This document shows, in pieces, positions 1 to 9,051 of a DNA stretch of 36,266 nt (the first letter of the stretch is position 1; each line of letters opens with the position of its first letter). The DNA is from Verrucomicrobiota bacterium (GTDB lineage: Bacteria > Verrucomicrobiota > Verrucomicrobiia > JABWAM01), in assembly GCA_016198745.1 (NCBI GenBank), contig JACQHZ010000417.1, positions 1 to 36,266 of the forward strand, written 5' to 3'. Under the pieces are notes generated by a model, which saw only the letters and a program-made list of their open reading frames with translations, was not told the origin of the DNA and did not search any database. The position numbers and the translations under genes are program-made.

Positions 1-1190
1 AAGGCGGCGTTCGCGGCGGGGGCGGTGATGGAGACGGTGGGCGGCACGGCGCTTGATACGTTGATCGAGATAATGACAGCGTTGGAAACGCCCGTGGCGC
101 CGCGGTTATCGGTGGCCACGGCGGTGAAGGCATGCGTGCCCTGGGTCGCGCTGGAGAAGGTGTGGGTGTAAGGCGCGGTCGTGTCTTCGCCGACCTTTTG
201 GGCGCCGTCGAAGAACTCGACTTTCGTGATCGTGCCATCGGTGTCGGCGGCCGTGGCCGTCAAGTCAATGGGCGTGCCCGGGATGAAATCGCCGGTGATC
301 GAAGCGGTGAGGCTGACGGTGGGCGGCGCGTTGGCGGGCGGCACGCTGATGGAGATGGAGACCGGCGCAGAGGTGACCAGTGCACCGCGGTTATCAGTGG
401 CAGCGGCAACCAAAATATGCGGGCCTGCGGCCAGATGAGAAGTTAAAAATGAGAAAGGAGGAGTCAGGTCTTCGCCAATCTTGATGTTGTCGGCGAAGAA
501 CTCGACTTTCATGATCGTGCCATCGCTATCGCTGGCGGCAGCGGTGATGGAGATGGCATCGCCAAAAGCGAACGCGGTCCCGCCAAGCGGGATGGTGATG
601 GCCACGGCAGGCAGAAGATTGGCGGGTTCCGAAACCGAGACGCGAACAGGGGCCGAGACCGCGGATGCGCCGCTGTTATCGGTGGCAACCGCCTGAATGT
701 TATGGGCCCCCAACGCGGCATCGTTCCAAATGAAACTGTAAGGGGCGGTAAGATCCTCGCCGATTTTCTGGGCGTTGTCGTAGAACTCGATTTTCGCGAC
801 GGTGCCATCGGTGTCGGCGGCCGTGGCGGTGATGGTGATGGCGTCGCCAAAAAGAAAATTGGAATTATCGGCCGGAGCCGTGACGCTGACGGTGGGCGGC
901 ACGGCGTTTACCACATTGATCGTGATGGTGACGGTATTGGATGTGCTGCTGAAACCGAGGTTGTCGGTGGCCACGGCGGTGAAGACGTGCGCACCCTGGG
1001 TCGCGCTGGAGAAAATATGGGTGTAAGGGGCGGTCGTGTCTTCGCCGACCTTTTGGGCGCCGTCAAAGAACTCGACTTTCGCGACGGTGCCGTCGCTGTC
1101 GGTGGCGGTGGCGGTGAGGGTAATGGGCGTGCCCGGGGTGAAATCTCCGGTGGTGGAAGCGTCGAGGCTGACGGTGGGCGGCGCGTTGAC
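1..1190 (-). repeat. 855-bp internal duplication within the Ig array
   Basis: The stretch at about 1-335 closely matches 856-1190 at an exact 855-base offset. For example, the block starting GGTGGCCACGGCGGTGAAG occurs at 111 and at 966. Within the blocks, long runs such as GTGTCTTCGCCGACCTTTTG are identical. 855 bases is 285 codons, or three Ig units, so the duplication keeps frame and domain phase. The high DNA identity, compared with the diverged other units, suggests a recent tandem expansion. Confidence 0.75.
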
Positions 1191-4100
1191 GAGGATGCTG
1201 ACGGGCGCCGAGTCGGTGGAAGCGTTGTCATTATCAAAAGCGCGGGCGACGAGGAGGTAGTTGCCGCTCGCAACGCCTGTCCAGTTGAAGGAAAAGGGGA
1301 TGGTTGAAGCCTCGCCGATTTTGGTGCTGCCCGCGTTGAAGTACTTCGAGCTGAGATAACTTTCGACGGTCCGGCGTTCGGTCCCGGGAAGGGCGCGCTC
1401 ATAGACGATGATTTCGGCGATGTCGCCGTTCAAAAAGGCAAGATCACCCTGACCGTCATTGACTTTTCCAAGAGTCAACCCATCAAGGGAATTGTTTCCC
1501 ACGTTGCCGGTAACCTGCAGGACGCCATTGCGATAAATGCTTGAGTTTGCTCCGTTGAGAGTCAGCGAAAAGAGGTTGTATTGCGAGGGGCTGGCTTCCT
1601 GGTAAGTGATGAAGCTTCCGGCATACAAACAGTTTTCACCGGTTCCCGTGCAGAGACTACGGCCAAAAGCCTGACGATTCCCGCCATTGGTCAGGCCATC
1701 AAAGACGTAGGACTGGGCGGCGCTTGATTTAACCACCACAAAGATCGTGTCCGGCTGACTGATGACGGATGAAAAAGGATTGGTTCTCAAAACATCATTG
1801 CCATCAAACCGCACCACGGGTTTGTTGTTGACGGCATTGTCCACCCGTGTCGGTTGCTGGGCAGCCGCACTCTGGACGGCGTGATTTCCGTTGTTGGACG
1901 CATCCCGCCATTGGCTCACCCGATTGGAAGCATCCGTGATGACGCCTTCATCGGCCTTGAGCCAGAGTTTCATGCCGGCGCGCGGCGGCTGAGCATGGAA
2001 CTCGACCCGGGTGACAAAACCGTCCGGATCGGTGGCGATGGCGGCAAGGTTGATGGGGTCTCCCGCGCGATGGATGGATTGGTCAGCCGGTGAAGTGAGG
2101 ACGATCTCGGGCAGGAGGTTGACGCGAATGGAAACCGGCGGCGAAACGGCGACAAATCCGCTGCCGGCTGTGGCGCGGGCCGTCAGGGAATGCGCGCCGG
2201 CGGCGGCGTTTGTCCAATCGAATGAAAAAGGAGCGGTGGCGTCTTCGCCCAGCTTGGTCGTGCCGTCAAAAAACTCCACTTTCGCAACGCTGTTCCTGGG
2301 ATCGGCAATCGCGGCCTCGAGACGGATGGTTTGTCCAGGCTGAAAGGATTCGCCGCTGACCGGGCTGGTCAGGGTGACGCTGAGAGGATCCCCCACGCGG
2401 ATGACAATCGGATTGGAAACGGCGGTCGCCCCGTCGCTGTCGGTCGCTCGCGCCGTTACGAGATAATCCCCACGCGGCGCCTGCGCGAACCTGAAAGCAA
2501 AAGGCGGAGTGATGGATTCCCCCAGTTTGGTCGAGCCATTGAAGTATTCCACCTTGGCAACCGCCCCGTCGCTGTCGGAAACGTTAACGGCCAGGACAAT
2601 GTCGCTACCGGTCAGGAAAAGCGAGTTGGAGGCCGGGCTGGCGATGCTGATAGTGGGCGGCGCGTTGACCCTGAGGTGAACAGGGGCCGACGTGCTGCTT
2701 GCACCCAGGTTGTCAAAGGCTTTGGCGGTAAAAACATAGCTGCCGGCCGCCAAGCCAACCACGGTGTGCGAATAAGGCGGATTTTCAACGCCGCATACTC
2801 GGGTGGCGCCTTGATAGAAATCAACGTGGGTAATGGTGGCATTCGCGCTCGTCGCGTTGGCGGCCAGCGTGACAGTCGCGCCGGATTGGACGACGCTGTT
2901 GTCCGCGGGTTGCGTCAGGGACACGAGTGGCGCTGCGTTTTCACTAAATGTAATTGCGCTGGAAGTGGTCGCGACCCCATCGTTGTCCGTCGCTTTGGCC
3001 GTGATCGTGTGGCTGCCGGGGGCAACTCCGATCCATGCAAAGGAGAAAGGAACCTTGGTGGACTCCCCGATCTTGGTGGAGCCATTATCCCCCTCCCCAG
3101 GGGGACTTTGCCCTGAGAAATACTCCACTTTGACCACCTGACCATCCGTATCGGTTGCCGAGACTCCAATGTTGACCAACCCGCCTGCTGGAGCGACCGA
3201 GCCTTCGGTCGGATAGGAAATCGAGATCGAGGGGGGAACGTCCACCCGGACCGTGACCGGCGCCGACGTGGTCACGTTCCCATCGTTGTCGGTGGCGCGG
3301 GCATAAAGGAAGTAGGTCCCAGCCGCCACGTTGCTCATGGTGACGGTGTAAGGCGAAGAGGTCACCTCTCCAACCTTGGCCGCACCGGCGAAAAATTCCA
3401 CCTTGGCAACCGTTCCGTCGGCATCCTGCGCCACGGCGGTAAGCGTGATGTTCGAGTCGGGCGGGAACACCAAATGGTCCGCGGCGGGACTCGTGAGGGT
3501 CACCACCGGCGGCTGCAAAACCTGGATCGTGGCCGCGCCCGAAGTGGCGGCAAAGCCCGATCTGTCGGTGGCTTTCGCCGTCAGCGTGTGCGAACCCGGC
3601 GTCGCACCCACCCAGGCAAAGGTGTAGGGGTAAGCGGTGGCTTCGCCAAGCTTGGTCGTCCCCCCACCACCGTTGGGTGGCAAGTCAAAGAACTCCACCT
3701 TCGAAATGGTCCCGTCAATCTTGTATGCTTCGGCAGCGAGGTTTACCGTCTGGCCAAGGGTATAAATGGTCCCGGTCACCGGCGTTACCCAAGTCACCAC
3801 TGGAAACTGCTGCACGTGGATCGTCACCGGCGCGGAAGCCGCCTGTTCGCCCGAACTGGTTGTGGCAATCGCCGTGAGGGTATAGTCGCCACCGGTCGCT
3901 CCCGTCCACGTGATACTATAAGGAGCACTGGTGTCCTCGCCAATCTTCGTGAACCCCTGGAAAAATTCCACCTTCGTGATGCTTCCGCTGCTCGTCGTCG
4001 CCGTGGCGTTGATCGGGATGGGAGCGCCCGCGCCAAAGGTTGTGTTGTCGGCGGGGCTGGTGATGGAAACCGTTGTAGTGGAAGAAGGCAGTGTGCTGAT

Positions 4101-7100
4101 ACCGCCTGCAATCAGGAAGAATCCCGTCGGAGGAGTTCCCGTGCTCTCGCAGGTTGACTTGGCCGTCGCAGCCTGCGCGTTGACCGAGTCAATGTCCGCC
4201 TTGCTCTGGCTGTGGGGCACCACCACCGTCGAACAACACCGCCCCACGTTGCCTTCATTGTCTGTAGCCGTGGTGACAATCAGGTAAACGCGCCCATCAG
4301 AATCCCCTTTGCGTTCAGACCGCAGGAAAACCTTGGGAGGAGCAATGCTTGCATCCGGTGACGCGTTGCCATCGCCGGTTGGGGATTCATCCGGCTCGTC
4401 GGAATAAACAGCGATATTGACCTTGGGAGATGGGTCGTGATCATCCTTAACGTTGAGAGCGAAGCCCACGTCCACCATCTGGTGATTCGGCGGCCAGAGG
4501 GAACCGCTGGCCGCTGAACAGGTCACCGCTGGCGGAACGTTGTCCCGCACCACCACCGTTTGGGCGCAGGTGGTTGTGTTGGTCGAGGTATCCTTGGCTA
4601 TCCACGTGACGGAGTTCACGCCAAATGGAATCTTCACCGGAGCGTTGTTGGTCACGCTCAAGATGCCCACATTATCGGAGGTTAGCGGCGTGCCCAAGTT
4701 CACGCCAGTCGCAAACTCAGTGCCTGCATCCGCCTTGACAATCACCGGTGGCGGACAGATCAACACCGGTGGCTCGGTGTCAATGACATGAACAATCTGC
4801 GTGCTGGTGGCCTTCTGCCCACTGAGGTTGACCGCGGTCCAGGTGACCGTGGTATCTCCCTTGGGGAACTTCGCCGGTGCATCATTGGTCAGGCTTGCAA
4901 TCCCCGCTTGATCGCTGACGCTCGGAAAACCAAGCTGCACATTGCTGGCGTAGTTCTGACCGGGGTCCGTCTTCACCGTAACATCCGCCGGACTCACGAT
5001 GCTCGGCCCGGTCTGCTGCTTGACGGTGATGGTTGCAATGCCTGTATTGGACAATCCCTGGGTGTTGGTGGCCGTGAATCGCACCTGGTTGACCCCAACG
5101 GGGAACGGTCCCGCGGGCGTCAACGTGAATGTCATGGGGAAGCCCCCGGGATCGGTGGTCCCATTATCCAGAAGAGAAGGGGCTACGGCCGCCGTCAATT
5201 TTCCCGGATCCACGTTCACGGTAACATTCTTGAACTTGAGAATCGGCGGAAAACCGGCTGCACCTCCGGCCGTTACCGTGAGCAGAGTCGAACAATTAAC
5301 CACCGCTCGCCCGTCAGATGCGGTTACTCTCACGATATATTCACCGGGCAAATAGACGTGCGTGAAGGTCACATCGGCGGATGTGGGCGGTCCGCCGGCA
5401 GGAACACTGTCCACTTGGGAAGGCTGGATGCTGTCCAGGTTGGTCATTTGCAAGCGATAAAAATACTGCGTGTTTGCCACAAGCCCCGTGTCAATAAAGC
5501 TCCCTGCGCCCGGCCCAACCGAAGCAATGGTTTGAAAGGCGCCACTCACCCCTGCCTTGCGTTCAATCTTAAACCCGCTTGAATCGCTTGGGATGTTGGA
5601 CCATTGGAGGTACGCTTGCGTGGAAGAAAGGGCGGTTACGGTGAGTTGCGAAGGAACAACGGGGGTGAAATACTTCAGATTGAGGTAGCTTTCAATAGCC
5701 TGTCGTTCCGCCGGGGTGACTGCCCGATTATAAACAAGGGCCTCCGCGATGTCGCCCAAGAAACCGCCGAAAAAGGAGTCGCCGCCAATGCCCGTGTTCC
5801 CTGTTCCCGTATTGATGGCCGCGGAACTCTGGGACAGAGCGCCTCGTTCCTGGCCGTTGATCCACGCATGCGTATCGGTCACGTCGCTATTGGCCGCTGA
5901 TTGGACAGTCAAAAGACTGAAAGCCTGCGTGGATAATGGTGAATCAAAAAGCTTGAAACCGCCCCCGCCAAAGAAGGAGGGGCTTGTGCGAACTGCAACT
6001 TCGGACGTAACCGAGTAGCCGGTCCCCGGGCTAAATCCAGAAATGTTGAGGTTCAAGATCGGAGGAATAAAAAAGGAAAAGGAGGAAGACTGGGGTCGGG
6101 TCACCGTAAAAACCGTTCTTCCCCCAGTGCCTGAAATGATTGATGGCGCCTGCAAGAAAGGACCAAAAAAAGCATCAAACCGAACGACTGGTTTGCCGTT
6201 AAGAACATTATCAGCCCAGTGTATATTGCCACCGAAAAATGGCCCGGCAGTTTGAGGTTTTGCGTCGTTTCCATTTCCAGATTGATCCAACCACTTGCTC
6301 AAATTATTGGAGGAATCCTTGCTCACCCCAGCGTCCGCTTTGAGCCATAGCTTGAGATCGGCAAACGGCATATCGGCAGCGCCAACCGGCGTGGTCGTAT
6401 TCGCCTCGTTGGAAAAAACGAAACTGCCCACTTTCCACGTCACGGTCAAAGGATCGCCATCGGGATCGGTCACATGCGCGGTAATCGGAATCGAAGTGCC
6501 GCTAATTGAACCACATTCGGCCGTCAATGTGGCGGGACAGGTCAGAGTGGGAGGCTGATTGGGCAGGGGACACACATAAGCCTCATTAGCGTGCCCTCCA
6601 AATGCCGAACCGAAAAAACCGCCCCCTTCCACGTAAATCACATTGCCAATGACTGCTGAGCCAAGCTCAGACCGCGGAGTTGGCATCGAAGCTTCGGTAG
6701 CCCATGTGCCACTGACAGGATCGAAGGCTTCATTCGTGCTAAAGGGGGAACTAAACATTTGATTTAGCCCTCCAATCACGTGGAATTTCCCTCCACACGA
6801 AGCCGCTGTGGCATTCGAACGGGCTGTCGGCATCGAAGGTCCCGTTGTCCACGTATTGCTAACTGTGTCGTAAATCTCAAGCACATCAAGGCTCGTAGAA
6901 GAGAAAAAGCCTAGGTTCCCGCCGGCGACATAAATCTTGGTGCCAATGGCAGCCACCGAATAAACATCCCCTCGCGCCGTTGGCATGGGCGCGCCCGTGC
7001 TCCACGTATCGGTGGCAATATCATAGATCTCCACTGTGTTGAGCGGCGCCCCGGAAAAAGGCGCGCCTCCTTGGCGACCACCGATGACATAAATCTTGTC

Positions 7101-7550
7101 TCCCACCACCGCCGCGCCCAATCCACCGCGCCCCGTCGGCAAAGAACGGAGGATCGTCCAGGTGTCCGTTGCCGGATCATAGCGTTCCATAGCCGCTATA
7201 GTGGCTCTGCCTCCGATACAATAAACATACCGCCCATCGGAAACCGCGATGAGTTCGCTACGGCTGGTTGGCATTGGAGCCAGATTGGTCGTCCATGTGC
7301 CCGTCACGGTATCAAAGACGGTATTGACGTTGCGGTCACCAAAATTATAACCGCCAATGACATAAACCTTGGTTCCCACTGCTGCCACGCCCACCCCTTC
7401 CCGAGGAATGGGGTTATTGGCTTTGATCGACCAAGTATCTTCCAACTGAGCCCCAACCGGATGCACGGCTGCCAACAATGTCAGAAAAGTCAGGAAGCTG
7501 AATAACCAGCCTTGGCTGATCACTTCTGCTTTTTTTGAGATTGTTTTCAT
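1..7550 (-). CDS. Giant secreted multidomain protein: kelch, LamG-like, FN3, HYR-like and Ig-like repeats (C-terminus beyond window)
   Basis: The frame opens at ATG 7550 and stays open to position 1, giving 2516 codons with no stop, so the C-terminus is missing. Residues 1-34 look like a signal peptide: a lysine-rich start, a hydrophobic core, and cleavage near VGA-QL. Six kelch motifs follow (VIGG, CIGG, VIGG, VAGG, VIGG, VEGG; about 7440-6570), a likely beta-propeller. Then come a LamG-like domain (about 6355-5670, LKLWLKAD to LKYF), an FN3-like stretch (5665-5420), a PKD-like piece, three HYR-like modules (5265-4530), a WPPNH-containing module (4530-4180) and an array of Ig-like repeats (4080-1). 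A second LamG-like domain is nested in one Ig repeat. Such architectures are typical of secreted or cell-surface adhesion and carbohydrate-binding proteins; the ligand is unknown. The start lies five bases after the stop of the preceding secreted protein, so the two are probably co-expressed. No strong Shine-Dalgarno is visible, and translational coupling is plausible. Confidence 0.9.
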   Translation of the reverse strand, partial: MKTISKKAEVISQGWLFSFLTFLTLLAAVHPVGAQLEDTWSIKANNPIPREGVGVAAVGTKVYVIGGYNFGDRNVNTVFDTVTGTWTTNLAPMPTSRSELIAVSDGRYVYCIGGRATIAAMERYDPATDTWTILRSLPTGRGGLGAAVVGDKIYVIGGRQGGAPFSGAPLNTVEIYDIATDTWSTGAPMPTARGDVYSVAAIGTKIYVAGGNLGFFSSTSLDVLEIYDTVSNTWTTGPSMPTARSNATAASCGGKFHVIGGLNQMFSSPFSTNEAFDPVSGTWATEASMPTPRSELGSAVIGNVIYVEGGGFFGSAFGGHANEAYVCPLPNQPPTLTCPATLTAECGSISGTSIPITAHVTDPDGDPLTVTWKVGSFVFSNEANTTTPVGAADMPFADLKLWLKADAGVSKDSSNNLSKWLDQSGNGNDAKPQTAGPFFGGNIHWADNVLNGKPVVRFDAFFGPFLQAPSIISGTGGRTVFTVTRPQSSSFSFFIPPILNLNISGFSPGTGYSVTSEVAVRTSPSFFGGGGFKLFDSPLSTQAFSLLTVQSAANSDVTDTHAWINGQERGALSQSSAAINTGTGNTGIGGDSFFGGFLGDIAEALVYNRAVTPAERQAIESYLNLKYFTPVVPSQLTVTALSSTQAYLQWSNIPSDSSGFKIERKAGVSGAFQTIASVGPGAGSFIDTGLVANTQYFYRLQMTNLDSIQPSQVDSVPAGGPPTSADVTFTHVYLPGEYIVRVTASDGRAVVNCSTLLTVTAGGAAGFPPILKFKNVTVNVDPGKLTAAVAPSLLDNGTTDPGGFPMTFTLTPAGPFPVGVNQVRFTATNTQGLSNTGIATITVKQQTGPSIVSPADVTVKTDPGQNYASNVQLGFPSVSDQAGIASLTNDAPAKFPKGDTTVTWTAVNLSGQKATSTQIVHVIDTEPPVLICPPPVIVKADAGTEFATGVNLGTPLTSDNVGILSVTNNAPVKIPFGVNSVTWIAKDTSTNTTTCAQTVVVRDNVPPAVTCSAASGSLWPPNHQMVDVGFALNVKDDHDPSPKVNIAVYSDEPDESPTGDGNASPDASIAPPKVFLRSERKGDSDGRVYLIVTTATDNEGNVGRCCSTVVVPHSQSKADIDSVNAQAATAKSTCESTGTPPTGFFLIAGGISTLPSSTTTVSITSPADNTTFGAGAPIPINATATTSSGSITKVEFFQGFTKIGEDTSAPYSITWTGATGGDYTLTAIATTSSGEQAASAPVTIHVQQFPVVTWVTPVTGTIYTLGQTVNLAAEAYKIDGTISKVEFFDLPPNGGGGTTKLGEATAYPYTFAWVGATPGSHTLTAKATDRSGFAATSGAATIQVLQPPVVTLTSPAADHLVFPPDSNITLTAVAQDADGTVAKVEFFAGAAKVGEVTSSPYTVTMSNVAAGTYFLYARATDNDGNVTTSAPVTVRVDVPPSISISYPTEGSVAPAGGLVNIGVSATDTDGQVVKVEYFSGQSPPGEGDNGSTKIGESTKVPFSFAWIGVAPGSHTITAKATDNDGVATTSSAITFSENAAPLVSLTQPADNSVVQSGATVTLAANATSANATITHVDFYQGATRVCGVENPPYSHTVVGLAAGSYVFTAKAFDNLGASSTSAPVHLRVNAPPTISIASPASNSLFLTGSDIVLAVNVSDSDGAVAKVEYFNGSTKLGESITPPFAFRFAQAPRGDYLVTARATDSDGATAVSNPIVIRVGDPLSVTLTSPVSGESFQPGQTIRLEAAIADPRNSVAKVEFFDGTTKLGEDATAPFSFDWTNAAAGAHSLTARATAGSGFVAVSPPVSIRVNLLPEIVLTSPADQSIHRAGDPINLAAIATDPDGFVTRVEFHAQPPRAGMKLWLKADEGVITDASNRVSQWRDASNNGNHAVQSAAAQQPTRVDNAVNNKPVVRFDGNDVLRTNPFSSVISQPDTIFVVVKSSAAQSYVFDGLTNGGNRQAFGRSLCTGTGENCLYAGSFITYQEASPSQYNLFSLTLNGANSSIYRNGVLQVTGNVGNNSLDGLTLGKVNDGQGDLAFLNGDIAEIIVYERALPGTERRTVESYLSSKYFNAGSTKIGEASTIPFSFNWTGVASGNYLLVARAFDNDNASTDSAPVSILVNAPPTVSLDASTTGDFTPGTPITLTATATDSDGTVAKVEFFDGAQKVGEDTTAPYTHIFSSATQGAHVFTAVATDNLGFSSTSNTVTITINVVNAVPPTVSVTAPADNSNFLFGDAITITATAADTDGTVAKIEFYDNAQKIGEDLTAPYSFIWNDAALGAHNIQAVATDNSGASAVSAPVRVSVSEPANLLPAVAITIPLGGTAFAFGDAISITAAASDSDGTIMKVEFFADNIKIGEDLTPPFSFLTSHLAAGPHILVAAATDNRGALVTSAPVSISISVPPANAPPTVSLTASITGDFIPGTPIDLTATAADTDGTITKVEFFDGAQKVGEDTTAPYTHTFSSATQGTHAFTAVATDNRGATGVSNAVIISINVSSAVPPTVSITAPAANAA
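1338..1995 (-). other. LamG-like domain nested inside an Ig-like repeat
   Basis: Reading on the gene strand, the Ig unit runs normally to VEFHAQPPR. The frame then enters a complete LamG-like domain (GMKLWLKADEGV to ESYLSSKYF, about 215 residues) and returns to the Ig unit at NAGSTKIGEAS. Removing the insert would leave a normal VEFF-NAGSTKIGE junction. The same type of domain occurs in non-nested form at about 6355-5670 in this protein, and both copies share LWLKAD near the start and a KYF end. Confidence 0.75.
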
Positions 7551-7555
7551 CCGTC

Positions 7556-8284
7556 TTAATTCGAGCCGGCGTGAATCACAAAATCCGACGTCCAGAGCTG
7601 GTCGCTGCTTTTCGAAATTTTCAGCACCGCACGATAATCCCCTGGCACATCAAACCCATAATCCACAGGTGTAAAGTCGAGCGGAAAGGCCGCCTCCTGT
7701 GGTTTGACGGTCAGCCCTTTGCTCTCCGAAGCCGCAACGGTAGTCCCATCGGGTTTGAGCAGCTTGTACTCAACTGTAAAATCTGCGCTCACATTTGAAC
7801 CATTGGCGATTTGCGCCTGAAACATAAGGCTCTGAGATTTCCCCACCGTCACTTCTCGGACATTGGCAATCATTGCCGCTTGCAAAATTTTTACGTTTTG
7901 CTGGACCACAAAATCCTTGGTGATTCTCTCAATGACATTGCTTGATCCAGCTTCGCACAACGATACATCCACACGATGCGCGCCAGGCGTCATGATCCCC
8001 GTATTGTAGGCGAACGTCTTGGCGGTCACATAGCTCAGGGGCCGATCGTCAACGGTCACTTTCAATGTGAAATTCTGTTGAGCAGTGGTGACCTCACCCA
8101 CGAAGGGCTGGAAGGCGCCGAAACTGTTGGACAAACTACGATCGTTTTTCTCCAGCGCATAGAGATTGACACTTGTTGAACTCTGGCCGACCGCCGCCGT
8201 GGCAAGCGTCATGACAAAAAACGTTGGCAGCAAACCACTCAATTTGCGTCGAACACAAAGTTTCATATTGGCGATGGGTTTCAT
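7556..8284 (-). CDS. Secreted protein of unknown function, partner of the giant kelch/Ig protein
   Basis: The 242-residue product starts with a basic N-terminus, a hydrophobic stretch (LLPTFFVMTLATAAVG) and a likely signal-peptidase site near residue 33, so export is expected. The mature part is polar and rich in alternating hydrophobic residues (FTLKVTVDD, SADFTVEYKLL, DYRAVLKISK), which suggests one or two beta-sandwich domains. I recognise no catalytic motif or named family. ATG 8284 is used here; ATG 8266 (MKLCVRRK) is a good alternative that leaves the signal peptide intact. The stop codon is five bases before the start of the giant surface protein, which points to a two-gene transcription unit. 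It could be a chaperone, anchor or subunit for that protein; this is inference from position only. Confidence 0.75.
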   Translation of the reverse strand: MKPIANMKLCVRRKLSGLLPTFFVMTLATAAVGQSSTSVNLYALEKNDRSLSNSFGAFQPFVGEVTTAQQNFTLKVTVDDRPLSYVTAKTFAYNTGIMTPGAHRVDVSLCEAGSSNVIERITKDFVVQQNVKILQAAMIANVREVTVGKSQSLMFQAQIANGSNVSADFTVEYKLLKPDGTTVAASESKGLTVKPQEAAFPLDFTPVDYGFDVPGDYRAVLKISKSSDQLWTSDFVIHAGSN

Positions 8285-8532
8285 CCCCGGTGATCGGGCT
8301 GATGCAGATGGAGAGAAAGTGCGTCAAAAAAGCAAACGCTACAATCAGCGTCAAGGTTTTTTGAGAGATTTTTTTGATTGCTTTTGACAACTTATGTAGG
8401 TTCCTGATGGTCAACGAGTTGCGGAAAATCGAAATCGGTTGATTTTTTATTTCGGCGCGGAGATTCAGTTCGTCGTCATGCCATCACACACGCGGATTGA
8501 CTTGGTTGACCGCCCGTGATTGAATCATACCC

Positions 8533-8841
8533 ATGAACAAAAAACAGAAAATCGTCATTCGACTTGCGGTTTTGATCGCCGCCCTGTTGGGTCTTTTTCC
8601 TCCGTGGGTTCAGACTTATCATCATGTTCAAGTCGGCTATTCCAGAGTTCCCACCCGTTACGCTTTCATTGGAACACCGCCTTCCCCTCAAAGCGGCGGG
8701 CCGTATTATGGAGTGCAGGTGGATCTCACGCGGCTTCTGCTCCAATGGTTTGTGGTCGTCCTGATCGCAGGCGGATTGGCGTGCACGCTGAGGGATGATA
8801 GCAAAAAAGAGCCTTCTTCCGGCGCGCAAGGACGCACCTGA
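8533..8841 (+). CDS. Small membrane protein with two predicted helices
   Basis: This is the only likely plus-strand gene in the window. Its 102 residues include a basic start (MNKKQK), a first hydrophobic helix (about residues 8-26, ending in LFPPWV), a proline- and tyrosine-rich loop, and a second helix (about 67-86, LLQWFVVVLIAGGLACTL). A short charged tail follows. The layout suggests an inner-membrane protein with both ends in the cytoplasm. I have an unconfirmed impression of similar short FPPWV proteins in Verrucomicrobia and Planctomycetes, with no known function. It is divergent from the secreted-protein pair. The competing frames over this stretch lack the helix pattern and are poorer candidates. 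No convincing ribosome binding site is visible before the ATG. Confidence 0.65.
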   Translation: MNKKQKIVIRLAVLIAALLGLFPPWVQTYHHVQVGYSRVPTRYAFIGTPPSPQSGGPYYGVQVDLTRLLLQWFVVVLIAGGLACTLRDDSKKEPSSGAQGRT

Positions 8842-9051
8842 ATCGCCACACCTATTCGTTGCGTGCGGTTGCATTCGTCGGCTTGAGGTTTGCGCGAAAA
8901 CCACGCCTCTCTGCTTGGCGGCGGGCAGGGCCAGAATGCGGTCAGGTCCACGGTCAACGATTGCGCGAGTACGATGCCGTTGGGCGAGCGAAAAACGTTG
9001 TTGAAGTTCCGCAGGCAATCCTCCGGCGGCATGGTTGATCGGTTGGGGAAC
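8842..9051. other. Non-coding gap at the end of the ribosomal cluster
   Basis: The 210 bases between the small membrane protein and the rplF stop hold no recognisable gene, and no strong hairpin followed by a T run on either strand. Open frames cross it on both strands, but their translations are low-complexity Arg/Pro/Ser-rich and look like chance frames. In most bacteria rplR would begin here directly after rplF. Confidence 0.5.

Larger units (their letters stand above)
1..4080 (-). repeat. Array of about thirteen Ig-like (Big_7-type) protein repeats
   Basis: Each unit is about 90 codons. It begins with a PPTVSLT-like strand, has DxDGTVxKVEFF in the middle and TKIGEDTTAPYxF after it, and ends with AxATDNxGxxxxS. 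Unit starts lie near 4075, 3815, 3510, 3238, 2930, 2665, 2390, 2110, 1180, 897, 620, 326 and 44; the last is cut by the window edge. The pattern matches the bacterial Ig-like fold family common in long adhesins. The unit starting near 2110 is enlarged by a LamG-like insertion. The units near 3815 and 3238 carry short extra peptides in the same loop. Confidence 0.85.

Noticed and set aside
8136-8414. A 92-codon minus-strand frame with a hydrophobic N-terminal stretch overlapping the secreted 242-residue gene
   Set aside because: It starts with TTG, overlaps the better-supported gene out of frame by about 150 bases, and its second half is plainly the shadow of that gene. A frameshift joining the two cannot be fully excluded.
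8285-8532. Candidate sigma-70 promoters (for example TTGACA near 8384, TTGACT near 8498)
   Set aside because: The -35 matches are fair, but no convincing -10 lies at 16-18 bases, so they are not listed as features.
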